Source: Lutibacter sp. (GTDB lineage Bacteria; Bacteroidota; Bacteroidia; Flavobacteriales; Flavobacteriaceae). Taken from it: DNA of 64,000 nucleotides. Positions 35,566 to 45,093 of the stretch are shown here, in pieces. Where the stretch lies: NCBI GenBank assembly GCA_002733665.1, contig NVWM01000009.1, forward strand, positions 32,828 to 96,827. The letters run 5' to 3'. The number at the start of each line of letters is the position of its first letter. Position 1 is the stretch's first letter. The notes beneath the pieces were generated by a model that saw nothing but the letters and a program-made list of their open reading frames with translations, had not been told where the DNA came from and ran no database searches. The position numbers and the translations under genes were made by a program.

Positions 35566-36273
35566 ATGATTAAGATTAAAAATTTGCATAAAAAATTCGG
35601 AAAACTAACTGTATTAGACGGCTTAGATCTGGAGATTGATAAAGGAGGAATTTTTGCAATTCTTGGCCCAAACGGATCAGGAAAAACAACTTTAATTAAG
35701 GCTCTTTTAGGTATGGTAATCCCAAGTAAAGGAGATATATCTATTGATGGCAATAGTGTTTTGAAAAAATGGAATTATAGAAATGAACTTAATTATTTAC
35801 CTCAAATTGCTAATTTTCCTGCAAATTTATCAGTAATAGAACTGATAAAAATGGTTAAGAATTTACGTCCAAAAACACCAAATGAAAAAGAGTTGATTGA
35901 TTTATTTGGGCTCAACGAGTTTTTAAACAAAAAACTTGGCAACCTTTCTGGAGGTACAAAACAGAAAGTAAATTTAGTACTTACTTTTATGTTTGATAGT
36001 GATTTAATTATCCTTGACGAGCCAACTACAGGGTTGGATCCTATTGCGTTAATACATCTAAAAAACCTTATTAAAAAAGAAAAAAAAAGCGGAAAAACTA
36101 TTTTATTAACAACTCATATTATGAGTGTGGTAGAAGAACTTGCTGATGAAATAGTGTTTCTATTGGATGGGAAAATATACTTTAAAGGAAGTGTTGAAAA
36201 ATTAAAAAAACAAACAAGTCAAACTAATTTAGAACATGCTATTGCCAACTTAATAACTAAACAAAATGCTTAA
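35566..36273 (+). CDS. nosF: NosF ABC transporter ATP-binding protein
   Basis: 235 residues. The ATPase motifs are complete: Walker A GPNGSGKTT (about 35-43), signature LSGGTKQKV, Walker B DLIILDEPTTGLD and the H-loop LLTTHIM. It is the cytoplasmic ATPase of the NosDFY complex. It overlaps nosY by eight bases. Confidence 0.93.
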   Translation: MIKIKNLHKKFGKLTVLDGLDLEIDKGGIFAILGPNGSGKTTLIKALLGMVIPSKGDISIDGNSVLKKWNYRNELNYLPQIANFPANLSVIELIKMVKNLRPKTPNEKELIDLFGLNEFLNKKLGNLSGGTKQKVNLVLTFMFDSDLIILDEPTTGLDPIALIHLKNLIKKEKKSGKTILLTTHIMSVVEELADEIVFLLDGKIYFKGSVEKLKKQTSQTNLEHAIANLITKQNA

Positions 36274-37048
36274 AATTCTAAAATATTCAATATTCGATTT
36301 GCTACGTAGCCGTTGGAGCTACGTCTATTTCACCTTCTATTTACTGCTTGGTTTTGTGCTTTTGTTTTTAAATAATGATGTAAACAAAGCTGTAATTACT
36401 TTGATGAATATTATTATTGTCTTAACGCCATTGATCGGAACTATCTTCGGAGTGATGTATTACTATAATTCTAAAGAATTTACTGAATTATTATTGGCAC
36501 AACCTATAAAGCGGAGCCAAATTTTTATGGGACAGTATTTAGGCATTTCTTTATCCTTAACATTGAGTTTGGTCTTGGGGTTAGGGATTCCTTTTGTAAT
36601 GTATGGCCTGTTTAAGTCTACTGCAATATTTGATTTTAGCCTATTGATTTTAATTGGTTCTTTTTTAAATTTTATTTTTGTTGCCTTGGCTTATAATATA
36701 GCGTTATCTACTGAAAATAAAATAAAAGGATTTGGTTATGCTATCTTAATGTGGTTGTTTTTAGCAGTAATTTATGACGGAATTTTTATGATTTCATTAA
36801 TTATTTTTAATGAATATCCTTTAGATAAGTTTTCATTGTTTGCCACAATGCTAAATCCAATAGATTTATCACGTATTTTAATATTATTAAAGTTAGATAT
36901 ATCTGCATTGTTGGGTTATACAGGTGCTATATTTAAAGATTTTTTTGGAGCAAATATTGGTGCATTCACTTCAATTCTTATTCTAATGCTTTGGGTTGTT
37001 TTACCTCTAAGAAGAATAAAGTACAAACTGAAGAGAAAAGATTTTTAA
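36266..37048 (+). CDS. nosY: NosY ABC transporter permease
   Basis: 260 residues with six membrane segments (near 20-40, 50-72, 98-120, 130-155, 170-190, 235-255). The early KYSIFDLLRSRWSYVYF and the YNSKEFTELLLAQPIKRSQIF stretch are characteristic of the ABC-2 NosY permeases. It completes the NosDFY complex and ends the nos locus. Confidence 0.9.
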   Translation: MLKILKYSIFDLLRSRWSYVYFTFYLLLGFVLLFLNNDVNKAVITLMNIIIVLTPLIGTIFGVMYYYNSKEFTELLLAQPIKRSQIFMGQYLGISLSLTLSLVLGLGIPFVMYGLFKSTAIFDFSLLILIGSFLNFIFVALAYNIALSTENKIKGFGYAILMWLFLAVIYDGIFMISLIIFNEYPLDKFSLFATMLNPIDLSRILILLKLDISALLGYTGAIFKDFFGANIGAFTSILILMLWVVLPLRRIKYKLKRKDF

Positions 37049-37097
37049 TTTTTTCAGAATAATATTGACTCACTTTGCAATTTCTTAAAAATTAAAA

Positions 37098-37134
37098 AAC
37101 TCACAATCCTCTAAAAGTTAGAGTGTTGTGAGTT
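37098..37134 (-). terminator. Terminator of tRNA-Phe
   Basis: AACTCACAA and TTGTGAGTT pair at the base of an imperfect hairpin, followed on the minus strand by a run of six T. It also lies after nosY and could end that transcript. Confidence 0.8.
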
Positions 37135-37141
37135 ATTAAAG

Positions 37142-37214
37142 TGGTACCTCCAGGAATCGAACCAGGGACACATGGATTTTCAGTCCATTGCTCTACCAAC
37201 TGAGCTAAGGTACC
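37142..37214 (-). tRNA. tRNA-Phe (anticodon GAA)
   Basis: 73 bases. The acceptor GGTACCT pairs fully with AGGTACC, discriminator A; D-arm AGCTCAGTTGGTAGAGC; anticodon stem-loop GGACTGAAAATCC with anticodon GAA; T-arm with GGTTCGATTCC. CCA is not encoded. Its promoter and terminator are both clear. Confidence 0.97.
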
Positions 37215-37233
37215 AATTGCTTAATTGCGGGTG

Positions 37234-37264
37234 CAAATATAGAAGTATTTTTTATACTAATCAA
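37234..37264 (-). promoter_or_regulatory. Promoter of tRNA-Phe
   Basis: On the minus strand TTG (37262-37264) and TATATTTG (37234-37241) are separated by 20 bases, a good match to the Bacteroidota promoter. The tRNA begins 19 bases after the -7 element. Confidence 0.75.
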
Positions 37265-37287
37265 AACAAAATCTAAAAAATCATTTG

Positions 37288-37295
37288 TATTTTTG
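37288..37295 (+). promoter_or_regulatory. Candidate -7 element for coaX
   Basis: TATTTTTG fits TAnnTTTG, 20 bases before the coaX ATG. Confidence 0.4.
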
Positions 37296-37315
37296 TACTT
37301 TATTTTTTTTAACAA

Positions 37316-38047
37316 ATGAATTTAGTAATTGATGTCGGAAATACTCGTGTTAAAGTAGCTCTTTATAAGGGAACTACGTTGCACTATGAAACTATTTTCT
37401 TAAAAAAAAGAATAATTAGTGAATTGAAAAAAATTAAAAAAGAGTTTGTTATAGATTACGCTATCATTTCTTCAGTTGCTTCTCTTTCTGTGACTTCATT
37501 AGATAAAATTAAAAATTTATTTCCCCTAATGCAATTAGGTTACAAGACGAAAATCCCATTTAAAAATAAGTACAAAACCCCTAAAACATTGGGAGTTGAT
37601 AGAATGGCACTTGTGGCAGCAGCAGTAGAGCAATATCCTAATAAAAACGTTTTAGTTATTGATGCAGGTACTTGTATAACGTATGATTTTGTAGATGAAA
37701 AGGGTGTATATTCAGGTGGTGCAATTGCTCCTGGAGTTGGAATGCGGTACAAAGCACTCCATACTTTCACAGCAAATCTACCGTTATTAAAGTCAGATTA
37801 TCCTAATAATTTAATTGGAAATTCTACAAAAAACGCCATTCATTCAGGTGTTGTTAATGGTGTGTTATTTGAAATTGATGGAGTAATTGAGCAATATAAG
37901 CAGCAAAATCAAAATTTAACAATAGTTTTAACAGGAGGAGACACAAATTTCTTGGCGAAACGATTAAAAAATGGCATATTTGCCAATCCAATTTTTTTAT
38001 TGGAAGGCTTAAATATTATTTTGAACTATAATTTAAAAAATGATTAA
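37316..38047 (+). CDS. coaX: Type III pantothenate kinase
   Basis: 243 residues. The opening LVIDVGNTRVKVALYKG is the phosphate-binding loop, GVDRMALVAAA is the pantothenate-binding region, DAGTCITYDFVDEKG holds the catalytic Asp, and GGAIAPGVGMRYKALH follows. It phosphorylates pantothenate, the first step of CoA synthesis, and is of the type not inhibited by CoA. It overlaps the next gene by eight bases. Confidence 0.95.
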   Translation: MNLVIDVGNTRVKVALYKGTTLHYETIFLKKRIISELKKIKKEFVIDYAIISSVASLSVTSLDKIKNLFPLMQLGYKTKIPFKNKYKTPKTLGVDRMALVAAAVEQYPNKNVLVIDAGTCITYDFVDEKGVYSGGAIAPGVGMRYKALHTFTANLPLLKSDYPNNLIGNSTKNAIHSGVVNGVLFEIDGVIEQYKQQNQNLTIVLTGGDTNFLAKRLKNGIFANPIFLLEGLNIILNYNLKND

Positions 38048-39323
38048 AAATATATCAATACTTACCTTAGTGTTATTTTTTACACAAAGTTTTGCGCAAA
38101 AAACAAGTGCATCACCATATTCTGTTTTAGGAATTGGAGATGACGTATCTTCTAAAACAGTTGAAGAAATGAGTATGGGAGGAGTTGGAACAGCAACTAA
38201 TTCAACATATCAATTTACATTTTCAAATCCTGCATCCTATTCATCTATTTTATTAACAACTTACTCGTTGGCAGGGCAAAATAGAGGGATTTCATTAAAA
38301 GACGCAAGCGGAAAACAAAAAACATCTAATGCGAGTTTATCATATCTTGCTATGGGAATACCTCTTGGAGAAAAAGGAGGTTTTGTATTTGGATTACAAC
38401 CAAATACCTCTGTTGGATATTCTTTGATTGATAGAGTTTTAGATAGTAATGACGAAGTTCTTGAGATAACTGGATATAATGGAGATGGAGGGACAAATAG
38501 AGTTTTTTTAGGTGCAGGTTACGAAGTTGTAAATAATCTAAGTTTAGGCCTTGAAGGAGAATATGTTTTTGGAAATATTAATAATTCTATAACGAATCAA
38601 AAAAAAGATGTGCAATTAGGAACAAGGTATATTACCGATACGCGAATTAAAGGATTTGGTTTAAAGGCAGGATTACTATATAAAAAAGAATTAAAAGACA
38701 ATTTGTTTTTAAATTTAGGAGCTACAGTTCAATTAGAAAACGAATTAGATTCTAAAGGGCACGAATATTTGTATACCGTATCGTTTGCAAATGGAGATTC
38801 TCCTAGAGATACTATATTGAATAACGCAAGCACAGGATTTTATAAAAAACCATTGAAGACTAGTTTTGGAGTAAGTATTGGTAATCCAAAGAAATGGGAA
38901 GCAAGTGTAGATTATAGTTTTCATGATAAAATAGAGTTAGGAGGAAATTTATTAAATAATAGCCCTAAATTAGCATACCAAAAAGGAAGTAAATTTTCTG
39001 CTGGAGGATATTTTCTTCCAAAGCACAATTCAATTTCCAGTTATTGGGATAGGGTTATTTATCGAGCAGGAGTAAGAGTTGAGCAAACTGGATTGATGGT
39101 TAATGGAACAGGAGGTTCAGGACAATTTGATGCGATTGATGACTTTGGCATATCTTTTGGAGTAGGGTTACCGATGGGTAATCAAGTGTCAAGATTAAAT
39201 CTCGGATTTGAATTCGGAAAAAGAGGTACAACTGATAATGGATTGATTGAAGAAAACTATTTTAATTTTAAATTAGGCCTATCATTGAGTAACAAATGGT
39301 TTAGAAAACGAGAAATTAACTAA
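38040..39323 (+). CDS. Outer-membrane beta-barrel protein
   Basis: 427 residues with a signal peptide (ISILTLVLFFTQSFAQ). The early SPYSVLGIGDDVSS and the GGVGTAT and FSNPASYSS stretch resemble barrels related to FadL/PorV. The rest is a run of alternating beta strands, ending with an aromatic-rich terminus (NFKLGLSLSNKWFRKREIN). It is consistently found after coaX in Flavobacteria to my knowledge, but its cargo or role is unknown to me. Confidence 0.8.
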   Translation: MIKNISILTLVLFFTQSFAQKTSASPYSVLGIGDDVSSKTVEEMSMGGVGTATNSTYQFTFSNPASYSSILLTTYSLAGQNRGISLKDASGKQKTSNASLSYLAMGIPLGEKGGFVFGLQPNTSVGYSLIDRVLDSNDEVLEITGYNGDGGTNRVFLGAGYEVVNNLSLGLEGEYVFGNINNSITNQKKDVQLGTRYITDTRIKGFGLKAGLLYKKELKDNLFLNLGATVQLENELDSKGHEYLYTVSFANGDSPRDTILNNASTGFYKKPLKTSFGVSIGNPKKWEASVDYSFHDKIELGGNLLNNSPKLAYQKGSKFSAGGYFLPKHNSISSYWDRVIYRAGVRVEQTGLMVNGTGGSGQFDAIDDFGISFGVGLPMGNQVSRLNLGFEFGKRGTTDNGLIEENYFNFKLGLSLSNKWFRKREIN

Positions 39324-39332
39324 AAAACTAGA

Positions 39333-40703
39333 ATGATGAAAAAAATTACCTACACAATCGCAGGGCTATTCCTTTTAATAGGAACTTTAAGTGTTAGTGC
39401 ACAGATGGGAATGAATGTGCAGGATTGTACTATAGAATACAATTTGTTTAAAGGAGAAGTGCAGAGTAAAAACTTTGTTGAAGCAAAAAAGAGATTAGAT
39501 AACTTAATGTCAAATTGCCCAAAACTTTCAGTTAACATATATAAACTTGGAGCTAAAATTGCCGAGGATATGATTGCAAAAGGTGATCAGGCTGCAGGTG
39601 TGACATTGATGAAAAAAACATATGATCAAAGAATTATTCATTTCCCTAAAGGTTTAGGAAAAGTATATAGTGATTATGCTAATTTTTGTTCAGAAAATGG
39701 AGGGGCAGAGGCTGAAGTAATTTCATTATTAGAAAAAGGGTATAAAGCTGATCCAACAGGATTATCAGCAAAAAATATTTATAAGTATTTTGATTATGTA
39801 TTAGAGTCAAATAAGAATAATAATGTTCAAAGAATATTAGACACTTATGATGATATTAATGATGCACTTGTAATTAAATCAGGAAAATATCAACAAAGAC
39901 TTAGTAAGTTACTTGCCAAAGAAGAAGCAGGCGCAACATTAGGATTAAGTGTCAAAGAAGCGAAATCTAAAAGAATTGCATCTGGAATTCTAAAAAACAT
40001 AGGAATTATTACAGGAGGTCTTGATAATAAAATTGAAGAGCTATTAACTTGTGATAGGCTAGTACCGTTATACCGAAGAGATTTTGAATCAAACAGGTCA
40101 AACGGACAGTGGTTGAGAAGAGCAGTATCGAGAATGTTTAAAAAAGGATGTACTGAAGATGCTTTGTATGAAGAATTGGTTGAAGCGTATGCAAATGCAG
40201 AACCTTCAGCAGCATCAAAGATATTTTATGCAACACTGTTAGAAAAAAGAGGGAAAAATGCTGAAGCTATTGCAATGAGAAAAGAGGCATTTGAATTAGA
40301 AACAAACCCAACTAAAAAATCTAACTTGTTGTTAAAAGATGCTCAAGAATTATCAAGAAAAGGTAAAAGAAGTGAAGCCAGAAGACAAGCAAATGCAGCA
40401 TTGAAATTTAACCCAAGTAATGGTAATGCTTATTTATTGATTGCTACTATGTACGCAAAGAGCGCTAATGGGTGTGGAACATCTTTATTCTCAAAAAGAA
40501 TGGTGTATGTTGCTGCATTAAACAAAGCAAGAAGAGCAGCAGTAGTAGATCCAAGTATGGCGTCAAAAGTAAGAAGATTTACAAAAAGTTACTCTTCAAA
40601 TATACCAACAACACAAGATGCATTTGCTGAAGGATATAAAAAAGGAGATTCTTATAAAATCGGATGTTGGATTGGAGAAACAGTTAGAGTACAAGTAAGA
40701 TAA
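39333..40703 (+). CDS. Exported helical-repeat (TPR-like) protein
   Basis: 456 residues. A signal peptide (TYTIAGLFLLIGTLSVSAQ) precedes TPR-like helical repeats, clearest at about 60-170 and 285-380 (ASKIFYATLLEKRGKNAEAI, LLKDAQELSRKGKRSEARRQ, NGNAYLLIATMYAKSANG). The start is 10 bases after the barrel gene, so the two are probably one operon and the protein may act on the periplasmic side of that barrel (inference). Confidence 0.82.
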   Translation: MMKKITYTIAGLFLLIGTLSVSAQMGMNVQDCTIEYNLFKGEVQSKNFVEAKKRLDNLMSNCPKLSVNIYKLGAKIAEDMIAKGDQAAGVTLMKKTYDQRIIHFPKGLGKVYSDYANFCSENGGAEAEVISLLEKGYKADPTGLSAKNIYKYFDYVLESNKNNNVQRILDTYDDINDALVIKSGKYQQRLSKLLAKEEAGATLGLSVKEAKSKRIASGILKNIGIITGGLDNKIEELLTCDRLVPLYRRDFESNRSNGQWLRRAVSRMFKKGCTEDALYEELVEAYANAEPSAASKIFYATLLEKRGKNAEAIAMRKEAFELETNPTKKSNLLLKDAQELSRKGKRSEARRQANAALKFNPSNGNAYLLIATMYAKSANGCGTSLFSKRMVYVAALNKARRAAVVDPSMASKVRRFTKSYSSNIPTTQDAFAEGYKKGDSYKIGCWIGETVRVQVR

Positions 40704-40728
40704 ATCAAATATTTAGTACATTTGTTGA

Positions 40729-41295
40729 ATGACTATATCATTTAAGAATATATTTACAAACATTGTTATCATATCTATGATGGCAATGTTTTTTTCTTGT
40801 GGTAATGACGCTCAAGAAGTGCGTGATTTTCTAGCCGATAAGAATTTACCAATTGGTGTTGCAGAAAATTTTCATAACATTCATACAGATTCAGGGCGTG
40901 TAGATTTAAAAATTTCTGCACCCTTATTGCATGATTATAAAAATCGAAAGAAGCATCCATATACAGAATTTCCTAAAGGGATAAAAGTTGTAACGATTGA
41001 TAAAAATAAAGATTCAGTTGTGGTGACTGGAAACTATGCGATTACCTATAGTAAGACAAGCATCTCTGAAATAAAAGACAAAGTTGTGGTTGTAAACCAT
41101 GCTGATTATAAAAAATTATTGACAGAACAACTTTTTTGGGATCAAAAAACAAAATATTTTTATACCGAAAAGCCATTTACTTTAATTACCAAAACTGATA
41201 CAATTTACGGTATTGGTTTTGATGCAAGTGAAGACTTGAAAGTGTTTATGGCAAAGCAAAATAGAGGGAGTATATATTTAAAAGAAGATAATTAA
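40729..41295 (+). CDS. lptC: LptC-type LPS export protein
   Basis: 188 residues. A hydrophobic N-terminus (IFTNIVIISMMAMFFSCGN, with a lipobox Cys) and then the LptC beta-jellyroll (NFHNIHTDSGRVDLKISAP, FPKGIKVVTIDKNKDSV, LLTEQLFWDQKTKYFYTEKP). It relays LPS from the LptBFG extractor to LptA in the periplasm. A lipid anchor in place of a membrane helix is typical of Bacteroidota LptC. Confidence 0.85.
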   Translation: MTISFKNIFTNIVIISMMAMFFSCGNDAQEVRDFLADKNLPIGVAENFHNIHTDSGRVDLKISAPLLHDYKNRKKHPYTEFPKGIKVVTIDKNKDSVVVTGNYAITYSKTSISEIKDKVVVVNHADYKKLLTEQLFWDQKTKYFYTEKPFTLITKTDTIYGIGFDASEDLKVFMAKQNRGSIYLKEDN

Positions 41296-41297
41296 AG

Positions 41298-41489
41298 ATG
41301 AATAAAATAGGAAAAATATTTGAGATAGGTTATTTAGTTGTTGCTGCAGTATTTATTTACGAAGCAATATCAGAATGGTCAACAGAAGGGTCAAAATCAT
41401 ACACTTTTTTGATACTAGCAGCACTTGCAGTTTTTATGTTCTTTTTTCGTAGAAAAATGAGAATCAAAAGAGAAAATTACACCAAATAA
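41298..41489 (+). CDS. Small two-helix membrane protein
   Basis: 63 residues with two hydrophobic segments (IGYLVVAAVFIYEAIS and FLILAALAVFMFFFRRKMRI) and basic ends. It begins two bases after lptC and ends 11 bases before the CNNM/CBS gene, so it is in their operon. No family or function is known to me. Confidence 0.75.
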   Translation: MNKIGKIFEIGYLVVAAVFIYEAISEWSTEGSKSYTFLILAALAVFMFFFRRKMRIKRENYTK

Positions 41490-41500
41490 AATAAGCAATA

Positions 41501-42766
41501 ATGGAATTACAGATAATTGTAATTATCGTATCTATTATATTATCAGCCTTTTTTTCAGGCATGGAAATAGCATTTGTATCGGCTAACAAAATGCATATTG
41601 AACTTGAAAAAAAGAAAGAAGGATTTATTGCAAAAATTTTAACTAAACTAACTCAAAAATCATCGAAATTTATCACAACAATGCTTGTTGGTAATAATAT
41701 AGCATTGGTGATTTACAGTTTTTTTATGGGCGAATTTTTAGTCCATTTATTGCCAATTGAATCATGGAATTCTTTTCCTGTTCTTTTAGTGCAAACATTA
41801 ATTTCAACTGTTGTAATATTGATTACGGCAGAATTTTTACCAAAGGCTATTTTCAGAATATATGCTAATGAAGCACTAAAAATATTTGCATTGCCTGCAT
41901 ATTTTTTCTATGTGATTTTCCATTTTCTATCTGACTTTATTACAGCAATTTCTGATTTCTTTTTGCGTGTGTTTTTTAAAACGGCTTCAGATGAAGAGCA
42001 AACAGAATTTAGTAAAGCTGAATTAGAAAATTATATTACAGAGCAGTTAGAAAATACGGATGAAAATGAAGAGGTAGATTCTGAAATTCAAATTTTTCAA
42101 AACGCACTAGAATTTCATGATGTAAAAGCGAGAGAAGCAATGATTCCTCGTACCGAAATTTTAGCAGTTGATATAAATGAAACGGTTATCAACTTAAGAA
42201 AATTATTTATTGAAACAGGATATTCTAAAATTATCGTTTATAAAAACACATTAGATGAGGTAGTAGGCTATGTACATGCGTTTGATATGTTTAAAAAGCC
42301 TAAAAATTTGCAGTCAATACTGATGCCTGTAGAATTTATTCCTGAAAGCATGATGATTAATGATATTTTGAATATACTTACCAAAAAGAAAAAAAGCATT
42401 GCAATAGTCTTAGACGAATATGGTGGAACTTCAGGTATAATAACAGTCGAAGATATTATTGAAGAATTGTTTGGTGAGATTGAAGATGAGCATGATACTA
42501 TTGAGTTTGTCGAAAACATAATTAATGATAGAGAGTTTGAATTTTCAGCAAGATTAGAGGTTGATTATGTGAATGAAGAATACGATTTAGAGCTTCCGGA
42601 AGATGAAGCCTACGAAACATTGGGCGGATTAATAGGATATCACTCAGAAAATATTTTATCAGAAAATGAAACTATAGAAGTCGAAAATTATCAATTTACT
42701 ATTTTAAAAGCCTCATCAACCAAAATAAAAGAAATCTACTTAAAGGTTTTATTTAAAGAAGAGTAG
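41501..42766 (+). CDS. CNNM/CBS domain protein (CorC/HlyC family)
   Basis: 421 residues. An N-terminal CNNM (DUF21) membrane domain (about 5-175) with SAFFSGMEIAFVSANK, a pair of CBS domains (about 205-335; ARAMIPRTEILAVD-like and VLDEYGGTSGIITVEDIIEELFGEI), and a C-terminal CorC_HlyC domain. It is a likely Mg2+ or other divalent-cation exporter regulated by nucleotide binding to the CBS pair. 'Hemolysin' in older names is not supported. Confidence 0.9.
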   Translation: MELQIIVIIVSIILSAFFSGMEIAFVSANKMHIELEKKKEGFIAKILTKLTQKSSKFITTMLVGNNIALVIYSFFMGEFLVHLLPIESWNSFPVLLVQTLISTVVILITAEFLPKAIFRIYANEALKIFALPAYFFYVIFHFLSDFITAISDFFLRVFFKTASDEEQTEFSKAELENYITEQLENTDENEEVDSEIQIFQNALEFHDVKAREAMIPRTEILAVDINETVINLRKLFIETGYSKIIVYKNTLDEVVGYVHAFDMFKKPKNLQSILMPVEFIPESMMINDILNILTKKKKSIAIVLDEYGGTSGIITVEDIIEELFGEIEDEHDTIEFVENIINDREFEFSARLEVDYVNEEYDLELPEDEAYETLGGLIGYHSENILSENETIEVENYQFTILKASSTKIKEIYLKVLFKEE

Positions 42767-42894
42767 AAATAATATTCTACCTTGTTTTAATTTTTATTTT
42801 ATACAATACGACCCTTTATTTTATTGAAAAATCACTTTCATATATCGATATGAAATCGTAATTTCGCACACTAAAATAAAAAGAAAAATATAGT

Positions 42895-45006
42895 ATGGCA
42901 ATTTTATCAAAAATTAGAGAAAGAACGATTTTTTTAATATTAATTATCGGTATGGCACTTTTTGCTTTTGTAGTAGGAGATGCTTTTAATGGCGGTAATT
43001 CGGCAAAAGTAGATGTCGTTGGAGAAGTAAATGGAGAAGCAATCAGCAGAACTGATTTTAGCCAACAATTAGAAGCATATAAAACAAGAGTTGGTAGAAA
43101 CGTTTCTGAAACTCAAGCAATGAATGCCGTTTGGGATGGTCTTGTGAGCGAGCAAGTTTATAATGAGCAGTTAGATAAAGCTGGAATTGTAGTTGGTGAG
43201 GATGATGTGTGGCAATCAATAATTAGCATGCAATATTTTCAAACAGACCCTTCTTTTAAAAACGAAGCAGGATTGTTTGATGAAGAAAAAGTAAAAGATT
43301 TTATTGCAAATATGCAAGAAGATGCTGTTGGTGCGGCAAATGGCTCTCAGGAGAAAAATATATGGTTGAATTGGTTGAATACAGAGGAAAGTCATAGAAA
43401 AAACCTTGTTAGAAACTCATATAATAACCTTGTGAATGCAGGTTTAGGAGCTTCTTTAGAAGAAGGTAAAAGAGATTATTTGTATACTAATTCTAGTACT
43501 ACAGCGCAGTATGTGTATATTCCTTATACTTCTATTGCTGATAGTTTAATTACAGTTACAAATAGTGATTATAACACTTACATCAATGAGCATTCAAAAG
43601 AATATCAAGTAGAAAAGTCAAGAAGCATCAAATATGTAAAGTTTGATATAAATGCTTCTGAGGATGATAAAAATGCAATCAAAGCAAGTTTATCTGAAAA
43701 TATTAGTGAAATGAAAAGCACTACAGATATAGTGACACTTATAAATGATATAAAATCAGATTTAGCGATTGATAACAACTTTATTTTTAATGATAAATTA
43801 CCTAAAGAGGTTTCTGCTCAGGCATTAACTGCAAATGTTGGTGACGTTGTAGGCCCTTATGAAGAAAACGGATACTATAAACTTTCTAAAGTTGTTGCAT
43901 TAAAGAAAATGCCAGATTCTGTTAAATCAAGACATATTATTATTCCTTATTTAGGTTCAACTAGATCAACTTCAACAAAAACTAAGGAAGCAGCAAAGAA
44001 AACGATAGATAGTATTTTTAAGTTAGTTAAAAATAGTTCGTCAAGGTTCATTGCGATAGCAGATAAGATTAATTCTGATGGTACTAAAGGTAAAGGTGGA
44101 GATATTGGTTGGGTTTCTAAAGATGGAGCATTTTCACCAAATTTTGATTTAGACTTTGCAAACTTTTTATTTGATAATAAAAAGGGAACTATTCAAGTTG
44201 TTGAGACCAAATTTGGTTACCATATCATCAAAATAGATGATCAAAAAAATAATCAAAATACAGTGCAACTAGCAACATTATCAAGACAAATTGTACCATC
44301 TGTTGGGACTGAAAATAAATTTTACCAAGATGCTGAAACTTTTGCTTCAGAAATTTCTAAAGGAGTAAATTTTGATGATGTAGCAAAAGAGAAAGAATAT
44401 AAAGTGTCTTATGGTAATAAATTAAAAGAATTAGGCGAAAATGTTCCTGGACTTAAAGGTAATCAAAGACAAATTATTCGTTGGTCTTTTGAAGGCGATA
44501 CAGATATAAACGCTGTAAAACGTTTTGATGTAGATGGAGGTTATGTAGTGGCAATATTAACTAATAAAACTGCAAAAGGAACTGCTAAAGTTGCAGATGT
44601 TGCAGGGCAAATTAAGGCGATTGTATTGAAAAACATGAAAGCAGCAATGATTGCTAAAAAAATGACTTCATCAACATTAGAAGAAATTGCTAAAGAGAAT
44701 ACTGTAACCGTTATGACTGCATCTAAAGTTACCTTAGTAAGCCCAACAATTTCTGGAGTTGGTAGAGAGCCTGCTGTTGTTGGAGCAATGTCTAACGCAA
44801 AAGAAGGAGAAGTAATTAAAGGAATAAAAGGTGTAAAAGGAGTTTTTGCAATCAAAGTTACTTCTAAAGAAAACCCTGCAGAACTAGATAATTATGGAAC
44901 TTTTCGTAATAAATTATCAGCAAAAGCTAAAAATAAATCGACTCAATTATATAATGCTTTAAAGGAAGCTTCAGATATAGAAGATTATCGAGCAAATATT
45001 TATTAA
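42895..45006 (+). CDS. PpiD/SurA-type periplasmic peptidyl-prolyl isomerase
   Basis: 703 residues. A single N-terminal membrane anchor (TIFLILIIGMALFAFVVGD), a SurA_N-3 type chaperone region (EAISRTDFSQQLEAYKTRVG), and a parvulin (rotamase) domain at about 345-450 with SRHIIIPYL, KGGDIGWVSKDGAF and TKFGYHIIKID. It helps fold outer-membrane proteins as they leave the Sec channel. A terminator follows. Confidence 0.92.
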   Translation: MAILSKIRERTIFLILIIGMALFAFVVGDAFNGGNSAKVDVVGEVNGEAISRTDFSQQLEAYKTRVGRNVSETQAMNAVWDGLVSEQVYNEQLDKAGIVVGEDDVWQSIISMQYFQTDPSFKNEAGLFDEEKVKDFIANMQEDAVGAANGSQEKNIWLNWLNTEESHRKNLVRNSYNNLVNAGLGASLEEGKRDYLYTNSSTTAQYVYIPYTSIADSLITVTNSDYNTYINEHSKEYQVEKSRSIKYVKFDINASEDDKNAIKASLSENISEMKSTTDIVTLINDIKSDLAIDNNFIFNDKLPKEVSAQALTANVGDVVGPYEENGYYKLSKVVALKKMPDSVKSRHIIIPYLGSTRSTSTKTKEAAKKTIDSIFKLVKNSSSRFIAIADKINSDGTKGKGGDIGWVSKDGAFSPNFDLDFANFLFDNKKGTIQVVETKFGYHIIKIDDQKNNQNTVQLATLSRQIVPSVGTENKFYQDAETFASEISKGVNFDDVAKEKEYKVSYGNKLKELGENVPGLKGNQRQIIRWSFEGDTDINAVKRFDVDGGYVVAILTNKTAKGTAKVADVAGQIKAIVLKNMKAAMIAKKMTSSTLEEIAKENTVTVMTASKVTLVSPTISGVGREPAVVGAMSNAKEGEVIKGIKGVKGVFAIKVTSKENPAELDNYGTFRNKLSAKAKNKSTQLYNALKEASDIEDYRANIY

Positions 45007-45027
45007 GAATATTTATTTAAAACTCAT

Positions 45028-45063
45028 AAAAAAAGCCAAAATCATATTGATTTTGGCTTTTTT
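45028..45063. terminator. Bidirectional terminator between ppiD and rho
   Basis: AAAAAAAGCCAAAATCA pairs with TGATTTTGGCTTTTTTT around a three-base loop. With A and T tracts on both sides it can end both convergent transcripts. Confidence 0.92.
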
Positions 45064-45093
45064 ATTCTTTATATCTTTATAAAGTTTTTTTGA

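Noticed and set aside
44541..44855. 104-codon minus-strand frame inside the PpiD-type gene
   Set aside because: Antisense shadow of a conserved coding region, with no family features.
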